Positions 50,063 through 59,099 of a stretch of DNA of 64,000 bases are shown here, in pieces. Under the pieces are notes generated by a model. The model was not told where the DNA came from. It saw nothing but the letters and a program-made list of their open reading frames with translations, and did not search any database. Position 1 is the stretch's first letter. Each line of letters starts with the position of its first letter. The DNA comes from Synergistaceae bacterium (GTDB lineage Bacteria; Synergistota; Synergistia; Synergistales; Aminobacteriaceae): the NCBI GenBank assembly GCA_018436725.1, contig JAHDKT010000042.1, positions 1 to 64,000 of the forward strand, written 5' to 3'. The translations under genes and the position numbers were made by a program.

Positions 50063-52048
50063 GTGTCCTTTCTTATTGTTGGTTGCCTGTTGCTCTACGT
50101 ATTCGCCGGTGTTATTTTTATTCTGATGCGTTCATATCCACAATCTGGCACGATGCTTGCTCCTCTCTGTAGTACCCTCGCCGCCATTTTCGGCCTTGTT
50201 CCCGTCTTGAATGTTCTTTTATCGAGAGCTTCAATAAACATCAGTATCTCGTGGAGTTCTTTCTTCGCCCCGATTCAGATGCGTTTGGATCCGCTTTCGG
50301 GATGGTTTGCTCTCGCCCTCTTCATCGTCTCTCCTCTGCTTACCTGGTACGGGACGGGGTACTTTCCTCATAAGCGTCCGTTCGAAGTCAGTATCAACGG
50401 TTTTTTCTTTCAAATACTTGCCGGAGGTATATTTTTCGTTCTTCTGGCTTCAGATATCTTTTCTTTTCTGCTGGCTTGGGAGATAATGTCCCTCGCTGCT
50501 TTCTTTCTCGTGATCTTCGAACACGAGGATCGTTCCGTTCAGCGAGCCGGCTGGTTCTACCTGGCGGCGACTCATTTGGGAACCGCCTTTCTTTTCGCGA
50601 TGTTCGTGCTTCTCGGAAGTCGATGCGGCTCTCTTGATTTCCGCGATTTCGTAGGGCTTGGCGGGGTGGCGGACGTAGTTTTCATTTTAGCCCTTATCGG
50701 ATTCGGTACAAAAGCAGGTTTTTTCGGACTTCACGTCTGGTTGCCGGAAGCTCATCCTGCGGCTCCGTCCCATGCGTCGGCGCTGATGAGCGGTCTGATG
50801 ATCAAGACCGGCGTCTACGGTTTGCTTCGTATCATGACTTTAGCCGATTCGTGGCCCGGATGGTGGGGATGGACGCTGATCGGCGTCGGCGCGGTTTCCG
50901 GTGTCGGAGGTGCCCTTTTCGCGCTCGTGCAGCACGATCTCAAACGTCTCATGGCGTACAGCAGCGTGGAGAATATCGGGATCGTCTGTCTCGGGATCGG
51001 AATGGGCGTCTTCGGAACATATTCCATGGGACCGGCCGCACAGATCGCGATGGCCGGAGCGTTGCTGCACGTACTTAATCACGCGCTTTTCAAATCGTGC
51101 CTCTTTCTTGTCGCAGGGGCCGTTACGCATGCTACCGGAACAAGGGAGATAGACTTGCTTGGCGGGCTGCAAAAGCTCATGCCGCGCAGCGGAGGCGTCT
51201 TTCTCCTGGCATCGGCTGCAGTTTGCGGTTTGCCTCCCCTGAACGGCTTTGTGGGAGAGTTTTTAATATATCTTTCATCCTATTGGAGCGTGCTGCCGCA
51301 GGAATTACCATTTGTCGACCTGCGCGTCGGAGGCTTCGTCGTTATAGCCGCGCTGGCCCTCACAGGAGGGTTGGCGGCGATGTGCTTCATGAAGGCTTAC
51401 GGGACGACGTTCCTTGGTCTGCCGCGCCGGCAACATGCTGATCCAGTCGTCGATCCGAAACCTGCAATGCTCTTCCCGATGTTCATTCTGGGTACACTCT
51501 GCGTAGCGTTCGGACTTGGCGGCAGTTTCTTGATTCTACTGGTTGCGCCGGTCGCGTCCACCCTCCATCCCGCTGCGCTGATCGTCGCCGAGACATCCCT
51601 TTTACGGGGAGCCGCGTTGAACTACATGCATGTTTCTCTTGCGTCGTTCGCGCTGCTCGTGTTGTTCTTCGCTTTCCACCGGTTAAGAAACCACCTCCTC
51701 AAGGGACGCGTCGTAACCTCCGGCCCCACCTGGGGGTGCGGATACCCTCTCGGAACGGCGCGCATGCAGTATACAGGCTCTTCCTTTTCGCAACCTCTCA
51801 TCGCGGCGTTTAAATTACTGCTGCGTACGGAACTTAGCGGCGACTGGCCGGAAGGATATCTACCGGGACGATCCTCCTTCGCGACCCATACGCCCGGTGT
51901 GTTCATAGAATTCTTCTATAAACCGCTTTTCACCTTCGTCGGACATATGGCGCTGCGCGTCAAGCGTCTGCAAACTGGCGGAACGCACGTCTACGTACTC
52001 TATCTGCTCCTCGCCCTGATCTCCGTTCTCTGCTGGAGTCTGCTATGA
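50063..52048 (+). CDS. hyfB: HyfB-like proton-translocating membrane subunit
   Basis: A 661-residue membrane protein with about 16 helices of the NuoL/MrpA antiporter type. Conserved key spots are the TM5 Glu (LLAWEIMSLAAFF), the TM7 Lys with FGTKAGFFGLHVWLPEAHPAAPSHASALMSG, and the HxL loop DLKRLMAYSSVENIGI. These are the usual proton-channel residues. It matches hydrogenase-4 component B. The stop overlaps the next gene by 4 bases. GTG start with a GAAGGCGAGG site. Confidence 0.93.
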   Translation: MSFLIVGCLLLYVFAGVIFILMRSYPQSGTMLAPLCSTLAAIFGLVPVLNVLLSRASINISISWSSFFAPIQMRLDPLSGWFALALFIVSPLLTWYGTGYFPHKRPFEVSINGFFFQILAGGIFFVLLASDIFSFLLAWEIMSLAAFFLVIFEHEDRSVQRAGWFYLAATHLGTAFLFAMFVLLGSRCGSLDFRDFVGLGGVADVVFILALIGFGTKAGFFGLHVWLPEAHPAAPSHASALMSGLMIKTGVYGLLRIMTLADSWPGWWGWTLIGVGAVSGVGGALFALVQHDLKRLMAYSSVENIGIVCLGIGMGVFGTYSMGPAAQIAMAGALLHVLNHALFKSCLFLVAGAVTHATGTREIDLLGGLQKLMPRSGGVFLLASAAVCGLPPLNGFVGEFLIYLSSYWSVLPQELPFVDLRVGGFVVIAALALTGGLAAMCFMKAYGTTFLGLPRRQHADPVVDPKPAMLFPMFILGTLCVAFGLGGSFLILLVAPVASTLHPAALIVAETSLLRGAALNYMHVSLASFALLVLFFAFHRLRNHLLKGRVVTSGPTWGCGYPLGTARMQYTGSSFSQPLIAAFKLLLRTELSGDWPEGYLPGRSSFATHTPGVFIEFFYKPLFTFVGHMALRVKRLQTGGTHVYVLYLLLALISVLCWSLL

Positions 52049-52968
52049 CCAGAGATATCTTCGCCTCTCTCGGCGGTATTGCGTTCGCGCTATTGCTGGC
52101 GCCTTTTCTACGTTCGATCATCAACAGGACGAAAGCGAGGATATCCGGACGGCGCGGCGCCCCGTTGCTGCAACCCTACTTTTCGCTGGCCCGTCTTCTG
52201 AGAAAAGGCGCGGTCTATAGCTCGACAACCACCTGGATATTTCGGGCCGGGCCGGTCGCGGGCCTTGTAACGGTTTTCGGTGCGATTTGCCTTCTCCCCT
52301 TCGGCGGCGGTCCGGCGCTTTTCCGCTTTGAAGGAGATTTTCTCCTGCTGACATACTTGCTTGCAGTCGGACGTTTTTTCACTATCCTCGCCGCTCTCGA
52401 TACCGGTTCGAGCTTCGAGGGTATGGGGGCGAACAGGGAGGCGTTCTTTTCGGCGTTGAGCGAACCCACGCTTCTCCTGGGGTTGGCCGGTCTCGGCGCT
52501 GTTACGGGAAGCCTTTCTCTCACGGACATCTACGGTAGAATAGGAGCTTCGGTGTTCCTGGAAGCGAACATGCCTGCGCTTATTTTCATTCTTGCAGCTT
52601 TCATGATCGTCTTTTTAAGTGAAAACGCGCGTATTCCAGTAGACGATCCGACGACGCATCTGGAATTAACCATGATCCACGAGGCCATGATCCTCGATCA
52701 CTGCGGCATCGACCTTGCGTTCATCGAATTTGCAGGTGCGTTGAAGCTCTGGACGCTCGGCCTGTTGATCACGGGGCTTATCTTTCCCGTCCGCTTCGGG
52801 GTGTTCTGGCTTGATTCGCTCGTTTCGCTTTTTTCGCTCGCGACGCTGGCGGTGTGTATCGGTATTGTGGAATCGTCGATGGCCCGCTTGAAAATGGGTC
52901 GCGTTCCTCAGCTCCTCTCTATTGCTTTCGTCATGTCGACACTCTGGATAATGTGGGTGGTGAAATAA
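52045..52968 (+). CDS. hyfC: HyfC-like NuoH-type membrane subunit
   Basis: A 307-residue membrane protein with about eight helices of the NuoH/HycD type, which links the cofactor arm to the proton-pumping subunits. The quinone-site-like signature is intact: SENARIPVDDPTTHLELTMIHEAMILD. The usual N-terminal RRGAPLLQPYFSLARLLRKGAV segment is also present. Overlaps hyfB; four bases separate it from hyfE. Confidence 0.93.
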   Translation: MTRDIFASLGGIAFALLLAPFLRSIINRTKARISGRRGAPLLQPYFSLARLLRKGAVYSSTTTWIFRAGPVAGLVTVFGAICLLPFGGGPALFRFEGDFLLLTYLLAVGRFFTILAALDTGSSFEGMGANREAFFSALSEPTLLLGLAGLGAVTGSLSLTDIYGRIGASVFLEANMPALIFILAAFMIVFLSENARIPVDDPTTHLELTMIHEAMILDHCGIDLAFIEFAGALKLWTLGLLITGLIFPVRFGVFWLDSLVSLFSLATLAVCIGIVESSMARLKMGRVPQLLSIAFVMSTLWIMWVVK

Positions 52969-52972
52969 AACC

Positions 52973-53611
52973 ATGACCGATCATTTTTTCGTCGCTTTGC
53001 TGTTGCTCGTCAATCTTCGACTATTTGCATCCTCTCGCATGGGGAGCCTGATACGAGGCGCGGCAGCTCAGTCTTTTCTGACCGTTTGCCTGTCCGCGCT
53101 GCTCCGGGATGGAGGGATCACGGCGGAGTCTTGGATCTTTCTCATCGTCTCCGGGCTTGTCAAGTGTCTCGTTCTCCCTTTGTTGATGTTTCGCGCACTT
53201 CGCACCGTAGGAATCCGCAGAGATATCGAACCGTTCGTCGGTTATCGCGTCTCTCTTTTCCTTGGACTGGGCGCTGCGGCTTTTTCATTCTGGGGAGTCG
53301 TGCAGCTCCCCCTACCTGGCGGCGGCGTCAATCCGACGGCGATCGCAGCCGCGTTGCTTTCAATGATCACCGGTCTTTTTCTGATAGTAGCTCGTAGAAA
53401 GGCCATTTCACAGGCAATAGGATACCTTGTCATGGAGAACGGAATTTTTGGGCTTGCTCCGTCCCTGGCGGTTCACAGCCCGCTGATCGTCGAAGCTGGC
53501 GTTTTACTTGACGTTTTTGTCGGTGTTTTCGTCATGAGCGTCATTATCCTGCACATCCGGCAGGAATTCAAACATATCGATATCGACAGACTCTCAGAGT
53601 TGAAGGACTGA
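52973..53611 (+). CDS. hyfE: HyfE-like membrane subunit
   Basis: A 212-residue membrane protein with about six helices, fitting HyfE: a NuoK-like half (SQAIGYLVMENGIFGLA, a segment with the conserved Glu) and an N-terminal extra part. The C-terminal HIRQEFKHIDIDRLSELKD is typical of the subunit. The start has no strong ribosome site, consistent with translation coupled to hyfC. Confidence 0.9.
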   Translation: MTDHFFVALLLLVNLRLFASSRMGSLIRGAAAQSFLTVCLSALLRDGGITAESWIFLIVSGLVKCLVLPLLMFRALRTVGIRRDIEPFVGYRVSLFLGLGAAAFSFWGVVQLPLPGGGVNPTAIAAALLSMITGLFLIVARRKAISQAIGYLVMENGIFGLAPSLAVHSPLIVEAGVLLDVFVGVFVMSVIILHIRQEFKHIDIDRLSELKD

Positions 53612-53618
53612 TTACGAA

Positions 53619-55079
53619 ATGCTATGGATACTGCTTTTAACACCTTTCGCCGCCGGCCTGGCGAGCATGGCGATGAAGTCAGGGCGTGCCCGCCGCTTTC
53701 TTCTCGTGTGCGTTCCCTGCTTCCATTTTGTATGTTCGATTCTAATCCTGGCCTCGGAATCGGGTTTATCGACGAATCGCTGGCTTGGTGCGGATGAACT
53801 TTCTCTGCTTTTCCTTCTAAGCACAAGCGCTATTTTCACTGTATCCTCTTTCGCCTTGAATCTCTTTTTACGTGAGCATGAAAACCCTGAGAAGGGGGCG
53901 GGACGTTTTTCGCATGAAGCCTTTTTCGCAGGATGCGTTTTGCTGCTGCTCGGTACGACGACCCTTGCAATCCTGAGCCTCCATACCGGGGTGTTTTGGA
54001 TGGCGCTCGAAGCAACCACGCTGGCCAGCGCGCCGTTGATCAGCTATCAACGATCCTCCCGTTCGCTTGAAGCCGCGTGGAAGTATCTGTTGATCTGCTC
54101 GGTGGGAATCGCCATTGCCCTTGTCGGCAATACCGCTCTCGCCGTTTCGACCGCATTCGACGCCGCGACCCAATCGACGCCGTTGACGTTTCATGCGCTG
54201 GCGGAGCGAGCCGATCTCCTGCATCCGGTCTGGCTCAAGATCGCATTTGCTTTCATCCTCGTCGGATACGGAACGAAGATGGGGCTCGCTCCCATGCATA
54301 CATGGCTGCCCGACGCCTACAGCGAGTCCCCTTCGCCGATATCGGCGCTGCTTTCCGGCACTTTGGTGAATTGCGCATTTCTGGGTATTCTGAGGACGAA
54401 CACGATCATGCTGCAGGCAGGCGTCGGAGAGTACAGCGGAGGACTTCTTCTCACCTTCGGCTTGCTCTCGCTTTTCATGTCGGGGTGGTTCATCCTCCAG
54501 CAGGGGGATTTTAAACGTCTGCTCGGATATTCGAGCGTCGAGCATATGGGTATACTCGCAATGGCGGTCGGAGCAGGGGGGGGATTCGGCGTTCTTTTTC
54601 ATTCGTTGAATCATTCCTTGACCAAAGGATTGCTTTTCCTCGTCGCAGGAAATATCCTCAGCCTCTATCGTACAAAGTCCACGAAGTCCGTCACCGGCAT
54701 CCTGCGCGTCTCTCCAGTGACGGGCCTGCTTTGGCTTGCAGGATTCTGCGCGATCAGCGGACTTCCCCCATTCGGAATCTTCGTCAGCAAGTTCTCCATC
54801 ATGCTTGCAATAGGTTCGCAAGCGCGATGGGGTATTCTCGGGCTGTTTCTTCTGGCGCTCGGCATTATTTTCGTCGGCATGTGGCGTATCGTCATCCATA
54901 TGACATTCGGAGCGCCCCCGGAGTCGCACTCGTTCGTGGAGACGCGGATACGGCCAGGGATTCAGGATATCGCGCCCATAATCCTTTGCAGCCTCGCGTT
55001 GCTGCTTGGCCTTTGGCTGCCGCCCCCCTTGGCGCGTCTTATCGAACGCGCGGCGGTCATCATGATCGGAGGCGCATGA
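53619..55079 (+). CDS. hyfF: HyfF-like proton-translocating membrane subunit
   Basis: A 486-residue NuoN/NuoL-type membrane subunit with about 14 helices. Key residues include the TM5 Glu region (FWMALEATTLASAPLI), the TM7 Lys (GYGTKMGLAPMHTWLPDAYSESPSPISALLSG) and the DFKRLLGYSSVEHMGI loop. It is the second antiporter-type subunit of the operon, next to hyfB. AAGGA ribosome site. Confidence 0.93.
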   Translation: MLWILLLTPFAAGLASMAMKSGRARRFLLVCVPCFHFVCSILILASESGLSTNRWLGADELSLLFLLSTSAIFTVSSFALNLFLREHENPEKGAGRFSHEAFFAGCVLLLLGTTTLAILSLHTGVFWMALEATTLASAPLISYQRSSRSLEAAWKYLLICSVGIAIALVGNTALAVSTAFDAATQSTPLTFHALAERADLLHPVWLKIAFAFILVGYGTKMGLAPMHTWLPDAYSESPSPISALLSGTLVNCAFLGILRTNTIMLQAGVGEYSGGLLLTFGLLSLFMSGWFILQQGDFKRLLGYSSVEHMGILAMAVGAGGGFGVLFHSLNHSLTKGLLFLVAGNILSLYRTKSTKSVTGILRVSPVTGLLWLAGFCAISGLPPFGIFVSKFSIMLAIGSQARWGILGLFLLALGIIFVGMWRIVIHMTFGAPPESHSFVETRIRPGIQDIAPIILCSLALLLGLWLPPPLARLIERAAVIMIGGA

Positions 55080-55082
55080 ATT

Positions 55083-56573
55083 ATGATGACATCCTATCGA
55101 ACTTTGCGCAACGGATACGCTGTCCCGCTTCCGTCCGTACCCGCCTATCCTGTGCAGGAATTTCGGGATGCCGTTTTACGGGGAACACACGACGGGTATC
55201 GGCTAGCGGCTCTGTTTCACCTGTCTCTAGAAAGCCGTTCGGCTTTGTGCGCCGTGCTTGCGGACGATGAAAAAGGGGAAATCGGCGCGCTCGCAGGCAT
55301 CCTGGATTCGGAGGGATACCCTGCTCTGACCCCTGAATGTATGCAGGCTCATCTTTTCGAAAGAGAGATCGCCGAAGAAACAGGCATACTTCCCATCGGT
55401 CACCCGTGGCTCAAACCCGTTCGCTTTCCGCGAAAAGAGGGGAGCGGACCGGGTATCGGCGATATGGAATTCTTCCGCGTAGAGGGATCGGAAATTCACG
55501 AAGTCGCGGTCGGTCCCGTGCATGCGGGCATCATCGAACCTGGACATTTTCGTTTCCAGTGTTACGGAGAGATCGTTCTCCATCTTGAAATTTCCCTGGG
55601 TTATCAGCACCGGGGCATAGAGAAAGGTTTTCTTGAAGCCGCGCCGTCGATGCGCCGCCTCATGGTCGAGTCGGTTTCGGGGGATAGCACCGTCGGGCAT
55701 TGCACGGCCTACTGTAACGCAGTCGAAGCTCTTTCGGGGCGCCCCCGTGTTCCGGAGAGGGCGGCGATGATCCGCAGCATAGCCCAGGAGCTGGAACGAG
55801 CAGCCTGTCACATCGGCGATCTTGGAGCGCTTGCGGGAGATGTTGGTTTTTTGCCTACCATGTCGTTCTGCGGGCGAATTCGTGGTGATGTGTTGAACAT
55901 GACCGCGTCGATCTGCGGCAACCGCTTCTCCCGAGGACTTATCCGTCCCGGCGGCGTATCGTGGGATATCGACGAGTCCATCGTCCGACACATTCTCGAT
56001 CAGTTACAGGTTGTTCGCGACGATACGAGAGACGCCGTCTCGCTGCTTTGGGAGACTCCGACGGTCATGGCGCGTTTCGAAGGAACCGGTGCGCTTTCCC
56101 GTGCCGACGCCGAAGCCTTCGGACTCGTCGGTCCCGCAGCCCGCGCGTGCGGCTTGGCTAGAGATGTACGGTCATCCTTTCCGTACGGAGGGTTCGCGCT
56201 TCATTCGATCCCCGTCCAATGCGAAGAAACGGGCGATGTCCTCGCAAGAGCCTCCGTACGAAGCGCGGAGATCGAACGCTCTTTCGACTATGTGGAACGA
56301 CATGTGAGTACGCTGCCCGACACGCCTCTTCAGGACGCTACGCTCCCATTGCAGCCTTCGAGTTTCGTCGTCTCGCTTGCCGAAGGATGGCGCGGCGAGA
56401 TTCTTCACGCGGCCGCGACCGACCGGACGGGGGCGCTCTCCCGTTATAAAATTGTGGATCCAAGTTTCCATAACTGGTTCGCCTTGGCCATGTCCATGCG
56501 CAACAGAGGCATTTCGGATTTTCCTCTCTGTAACAAGAGCTTCAATCTCTCTTACTGCGGGTTCGACCTGTAA
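55083..56573 (+). CDS. hyfG: HyfG-like large subunit lacking [NiFe] ligands
   Basis: A 496-residue fusion of a NuoC-like N-terminus (about 1-115) and a NuoD/HycE-like part. Active group-4 hydrogenases have CxxC near the start of the NuoD part and again near the C-terminus. Here the first position reads SGDS (199-202) in VESVSGDSTVGHCTAYCNAVE, and the end reads DFPLCNKSFNLSYCGFDL with single cysteines at 483 and 492 and no CxxC. Both metal-binding pairs are therefore missing. The rest of the family fold is kept (GYQHRGIEKGF, MTASICGNRFSRGL), which fits Ehr-type complexes. Its true activity is unknown. Confidence 0.88.
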   Translation: MMTSYRTLRNGYAVPLPSVPAYPVQEFRDAVLRGTHDGYRLAALFHLSLESRSALCAVLADDEKGEIGALAGILDSEGYPALTPECMQAHLFEREIAEETGILPIGHPWLKPVRFPRKEGSGPGIGDMEFFRVEGSEIHEVAVGPVHAGIIEPGHFRFQCYGEIVLHLEISLGYQHRGIEKGFLEAAPSMRRLMVESVSGDSTVGHCTAYCNAVEALSGRPRVPERAAMIRSIAQELERAACHIGDLGALAGDVGFLPTMSFCGRIRGDVLNMTASICGNRFSRGLIRPGGVSWDIDESIVRHILDQLQVVRDDTRDAVSLLWETPTVMARFEGTGALSRADAEAFGLVGPAARACGLARDVRSSFPYGGFALHSIPVQCEETGDVLARASVRSAEIERSFDYVERHVSTLPDTPLQDATLPLQPSSFVVSLAEGWRGEILHAAATDRTGALSRYKIVDPSFHNWFALAMSMRNRGISDFPLCNKSFNLSYCGFDL

Positions 56574-56596
56574 AAAAAGACGACGGAGGCAATGCT

Positions 56597-57361
56597 ATGC
56601 TTATGAACATCATTCGTACTCGATTCAAACAAGGGAATCGAACATTGTCCTATCCGGACGGTCCGCCTCCTTCCTTGCCCGCTCGTTTCCCAGGGTTGCC
56701 CGAAGTGGATACCTCCCGCTGTTCGGCCTGTAACGCCCCCTGCCTCATCGCGTGCCCCACGCACGCGATTTCGCGCCCGGCTGAAAACCCTGCCTTCGAC
56801 TTGGGATTGTGCGTCTTTTGTCGTGAATGCGAACATGCCTGCCCGTACGGAGCTATCGCCTTCGGAAAGAATCACAGGATGGCTTCGTCTTCGAAACGAG
56901 ATCTTATCGTCGAAGGCAACGCTGGAACGCTCCGAGCGACCAACCCCGACGCTTCTTCGCTTTTCAACCGCGTTTTCTCTATTCGGGTGGTCAGCGCGGG
57001 TGGTTGCGGGGCATGCGAAGCGGACACGAACGTTCTGAACACGCTCGCCTGGGATTTGGGACGTTTCGGAGTGCAGTTCGTAGCGTCTCCCCGGCATGCG
57101 GACGCTCTGCTGTTGGTAGGACCTGTTCCGGAAAACATGGAGCACGCCGTGAAAGACACCTACGACGCGATCCCCTCTCCAAAGTTCGTCATCGCAACGG
57201 GGGCGTGCGCGATATCGGGCGGCATGTTTGCGAACAGACCGGAGTGCCTTATCGGAAAAGGCGCCGTCCTACCTACGGATCTTTACATTCCTGGGTGCCC
57301 GCCACACCCTCTGACCATTTTGGACGGAATACTTCGTTTCTTGGGAAGAATTCCCGACTGA
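56597..57361 (+). CDS. hyfI: HyfI/NuoB-like subunit with fused 2[4Fe-4S] ferredoxin
   Basis: A 254-residue fusion. The N-terminus carries an 8-Cys ferredoxin (C42, C45, C49, C53 and C72, C75, C78, C82), which is normally the separate HyfH. The C-terminal NuoB-like domain has the full N2-type cluster ligands C137, C140, C204 and C234 (GGCGACEADTN, TGACAISGG, PGCPPHPLTILDG). So the electron wire is intact even though the large subunit's active site is not. GGAGG site at the start. It ends the operon. Confidence 0.93.
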   Translation: MLMNIIRTRFKQGNRTLSYPDGPPPSLPARFPGLPEVDTSRCSACNAPCLIACPTHAISRPAENPAFDLGLCVFCRECEHACPYGAIAFGKNHRMASSSKRDLIVEGNAGTLRATNPDASSLFNRVFSIRVVSAGGCGACEADTNVLNTLAWDLGRFGVQFVASPRHADALLLVGPVPENMEHAVKDTYDAIPSPKFVIATGACAISGGMFANRPECLIGKGAVLPTDLYIPGCPPHPLTILDGILRFLGRIPD

Positions 57362-57577
57362 ATCGCTCATTGGAGTGTGCAACCCCGGAAACATCGCAGA
57401 GAGCGCGGTACAAGTCACCGGCCGAGCTTCAGAGGGATTTCGGTTTTCTTTCGATTCGACGGGGCGCATATGCCAACCTCCGCCCAGCGCACATTTAAGA
57501 AAGCGAGCGGGGGTACCCGGGGAAAGAAGCTGAAAGACGATTTTTTCGCCTTTGTCCGAGAAAAGTCTTTATCTCCG

Positions 57578-57606
57578 TTGACATGAACCTTTTTTTCGAT
57601 TAAGAT
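57578..57606 (+). promoter_or_regulatory. Strong promoter for tRNA-Leu
   Basis: TTGACA (57578-57583), exactly 17 bases, TAAGAT (57601-57606), then the tRNA starting 13 bases later. The 200 bases before it (57362-57577) have no convincing gene. Confidence 0.8.
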
Positions 57607-57618
57607 ACCGCAGTGCTT

Positions 57619-57704
57619 GCCGGGGTGGCGGAATGGTAGACGCAGCGGACTCAAAATCCGCCGTGGGCGACTACGTGGGGGTTCGAGTCCCCCCCCCGGC
57701 ACCA
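57619..57704 (+). tRNA. tRNA-Leu, anticodon CAA
   Basis: An 86-base tRNA with the encoded CCA end. The acceptor stem is GCCGGGG/CCCCGGC, the anticodon loop CTCAAAA gives anticodon CAA, the variable arm is long as in leucine tRNAs, and the T-loop is GTTCGAGTC. An integrase gene follows, so its 3' end is a likely attachment site. Confidence 0.95.
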
Positions 57705-57712
57705 AATCCTTC

Positions 57713-57760
57713 ACCGTCGCTGTTCGGGATACATCCAATCCCTTGTAGCGACGGTTTTTT
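57713..57760 (+). terminator. tRNA-Leu terminator
   Basis: ACCGTCGCT (57713-57721) pairs with AGCGACGGT (57747-57755) around an inner GGGAT/ATCCC stem, followed by TTTTTT through 57760. Confidence 0.85.
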
Positions 57761-57762
57761 GT

Positions 57763-59041
57763 ATCCCTTGACCCTACACTCTCATTCGACTAAAATCACC
57801 TTAATTCGACCAAGAGACGGATACAAATCCGGACACAGCCATTTTCAAGATTTTCTGTGTCCGTGGAGGCGATGCGAATGCTGACGGATGCCGGGATCAG
57901 GCGACTTCAAGCCAGGGAAAAGCGCTACCAGGAACAGGACGGAGCGGGGCTTTCTCTCGAAGTCATGACGACGGGAGAAAAGTTCTGGAGAATGCGCGTC
58001 GTGGTGAAAGGGAAAGAATATCGGCGCTCCCTGGGCAAGTATCCCATAGTAGGGCTGAAAGATGCAAGGGCCATGAGGGACGAAATCCGAAGAAAAATCA
58101 CGGTGGGGGAGAACCCCTTCGAAGAAACCTCCGGACGAACGTTTGAATCGGTCGCGCGCGAATGGGTGAAAGTCAAGGTCGCTCCGATACGAAAGCCGCC
58201 GCACATCAAAGCAACCGTCTCACGCCTGGAGCGCCTGGTACTTCCACGGATAGGCGCGAAGTCCATCCGCGCCGTCTCTCCCGTCGATCTTCTCACCATA
58301 GCACGCGAGATAGAGGAGCGGGGCTCTCAAGAGCTGGCGCATAGAATAGTGCAGATATGCGGCCAGGTTTTTCGATACGGCATAGCCATAGGCCAAGCCG
58401 AACGAGATGTATCCGCCGACCTGCGCGGCGCCCTGATGCCCGTCAAAACATCCCATCATCCCACAATAACCGACCCCGCCGAAGTGGGCGCGTTGATGCG
58501 CGCCATCGACGATCTGAACGGGTCTCCGATCGTTAGATGCGCGCTGAAGTTCCAGGCGTACACCTTCGTCCGCCCCGGAGAACTGCGGAAAGCCGAATGG
58601 GAGGAAATCGACCTCGAACGGGAAGAATGGAAAATTCCTCCCGAGAAGATGAAAATTCCCCGCCTTCACATAGTTCCGCTCTCGCGGCAAGCCATTGCCG
58701 TGCTCCGCGAACTGACACTGCACACCGGCGATTGTCGGTGGCTTTTCCCCGCGATTCGAACGAAAGACCGCCCCATGTCGGACATGACGGCGAACGCCGC
58801 CATCCGGCGCATGGGGTACGGAAAGGACGAATTCACCGGGCACGGATTCCGATCCATGGCCAGCACCATCCTCAACGAGCACCAGTGGAACAGAGACTGG
58901 ATAGAACGCCAGCTCGCGCACGCGGAAAGCGACTCCATCCGCGCGGCGTACAACCACGCCGAGTATCTACCGGAACGAAAGAAAATGATGCAATGGTGGG
59001 CCGACTGGCTCGATGCGCAGAAATAGCGACGGTCAAGGGAT
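57763..59041. repeat. Short repeats flanking the integrase gene
   Basis: ATCCCTTGACC at 57763-57773 has its exact reverse complement GGTCAAGGGAT at 59031-59041. TAGCGACGGT at 57746-57755 recurs directly at 59024-59033. The pairs flank the integrase gene and may be integrase arm sites. No second copy of the tRNA 3' end is seen in the window. Confidence 0.45.
57878..59026 (+). CDS. int: P4-type tyrosine integrase
   Basis: A 382-residue site-specific recombinase. The N-terminal arm-binding domain (DUF4102-like, LTDAGIRRLQAREKRYQEQDGAGLSLEVM) precedes the core-binding domain and the catalytic domain with Arg in FVRPGELRKAEW, H-x2-R in GHGFRSMAS, His in QLAHAE and the nucleophile Tyr in YNHAEY. 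All catalytic residues are intact. ATG 57878 is preferred to codons upstream because the GGAGG site is 8 bases from it. It sits 170 bases past the tRNA, the standard place for an integrase of this family. Confidence 0.93.
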   Translation: MLTDAGIRRLQAREKRYQEQDGAGLSLEVMTTGEKFWRMRVVVKGKEYRRSLGKYPIVGLKDARAMRDEIRRKITVGENPFEETSGRTFESVAREWVKVKVAPIRKPPHIKATVSRLERLVLPRIGAKSIRAVSPVDLLTIAREIEERGSQELAHRIVQICGQVFRYGIAIGQAERDVSADLRGALMPVKTSHHPTITDPAEVGALMRAIDDLNGSPIVRCALKFQAYTFVRPGELRKAEWEEIDLEREEWKIPPEKMKIPRLHIVPLSRQAIAVLRELTLHTGDCRWLFPAIRTKDRPMSDMTANAAIRRMGYGKDEFTGHGFRSMASTILNEHQWNRDWIERQLAHAESDSIRAAYNHAEYLPERKKMMQWWADWLDAQK

Positions 59042-59099
59042 TTAAAGCTTTTTTAGTGTAGAATAAAACATGATATTAAGCGAGAAACGAAGGGAGCGC

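Noticed and set aside
53868..54929. A 353-residue open frame on the minus strand over hyfF
   Set aside because: It is a mirror of a membrane-protein gene. The translation is full of Arg/Glu/His and has no protein motif.
57470..57586. A 38-residue basic reading frame (MPTSAQRTFKKASGG...)
   Set aside because: It has no good ribosome site and its end overlaps the strong tRNA promoter. The evidence is too thin to call it a gene.
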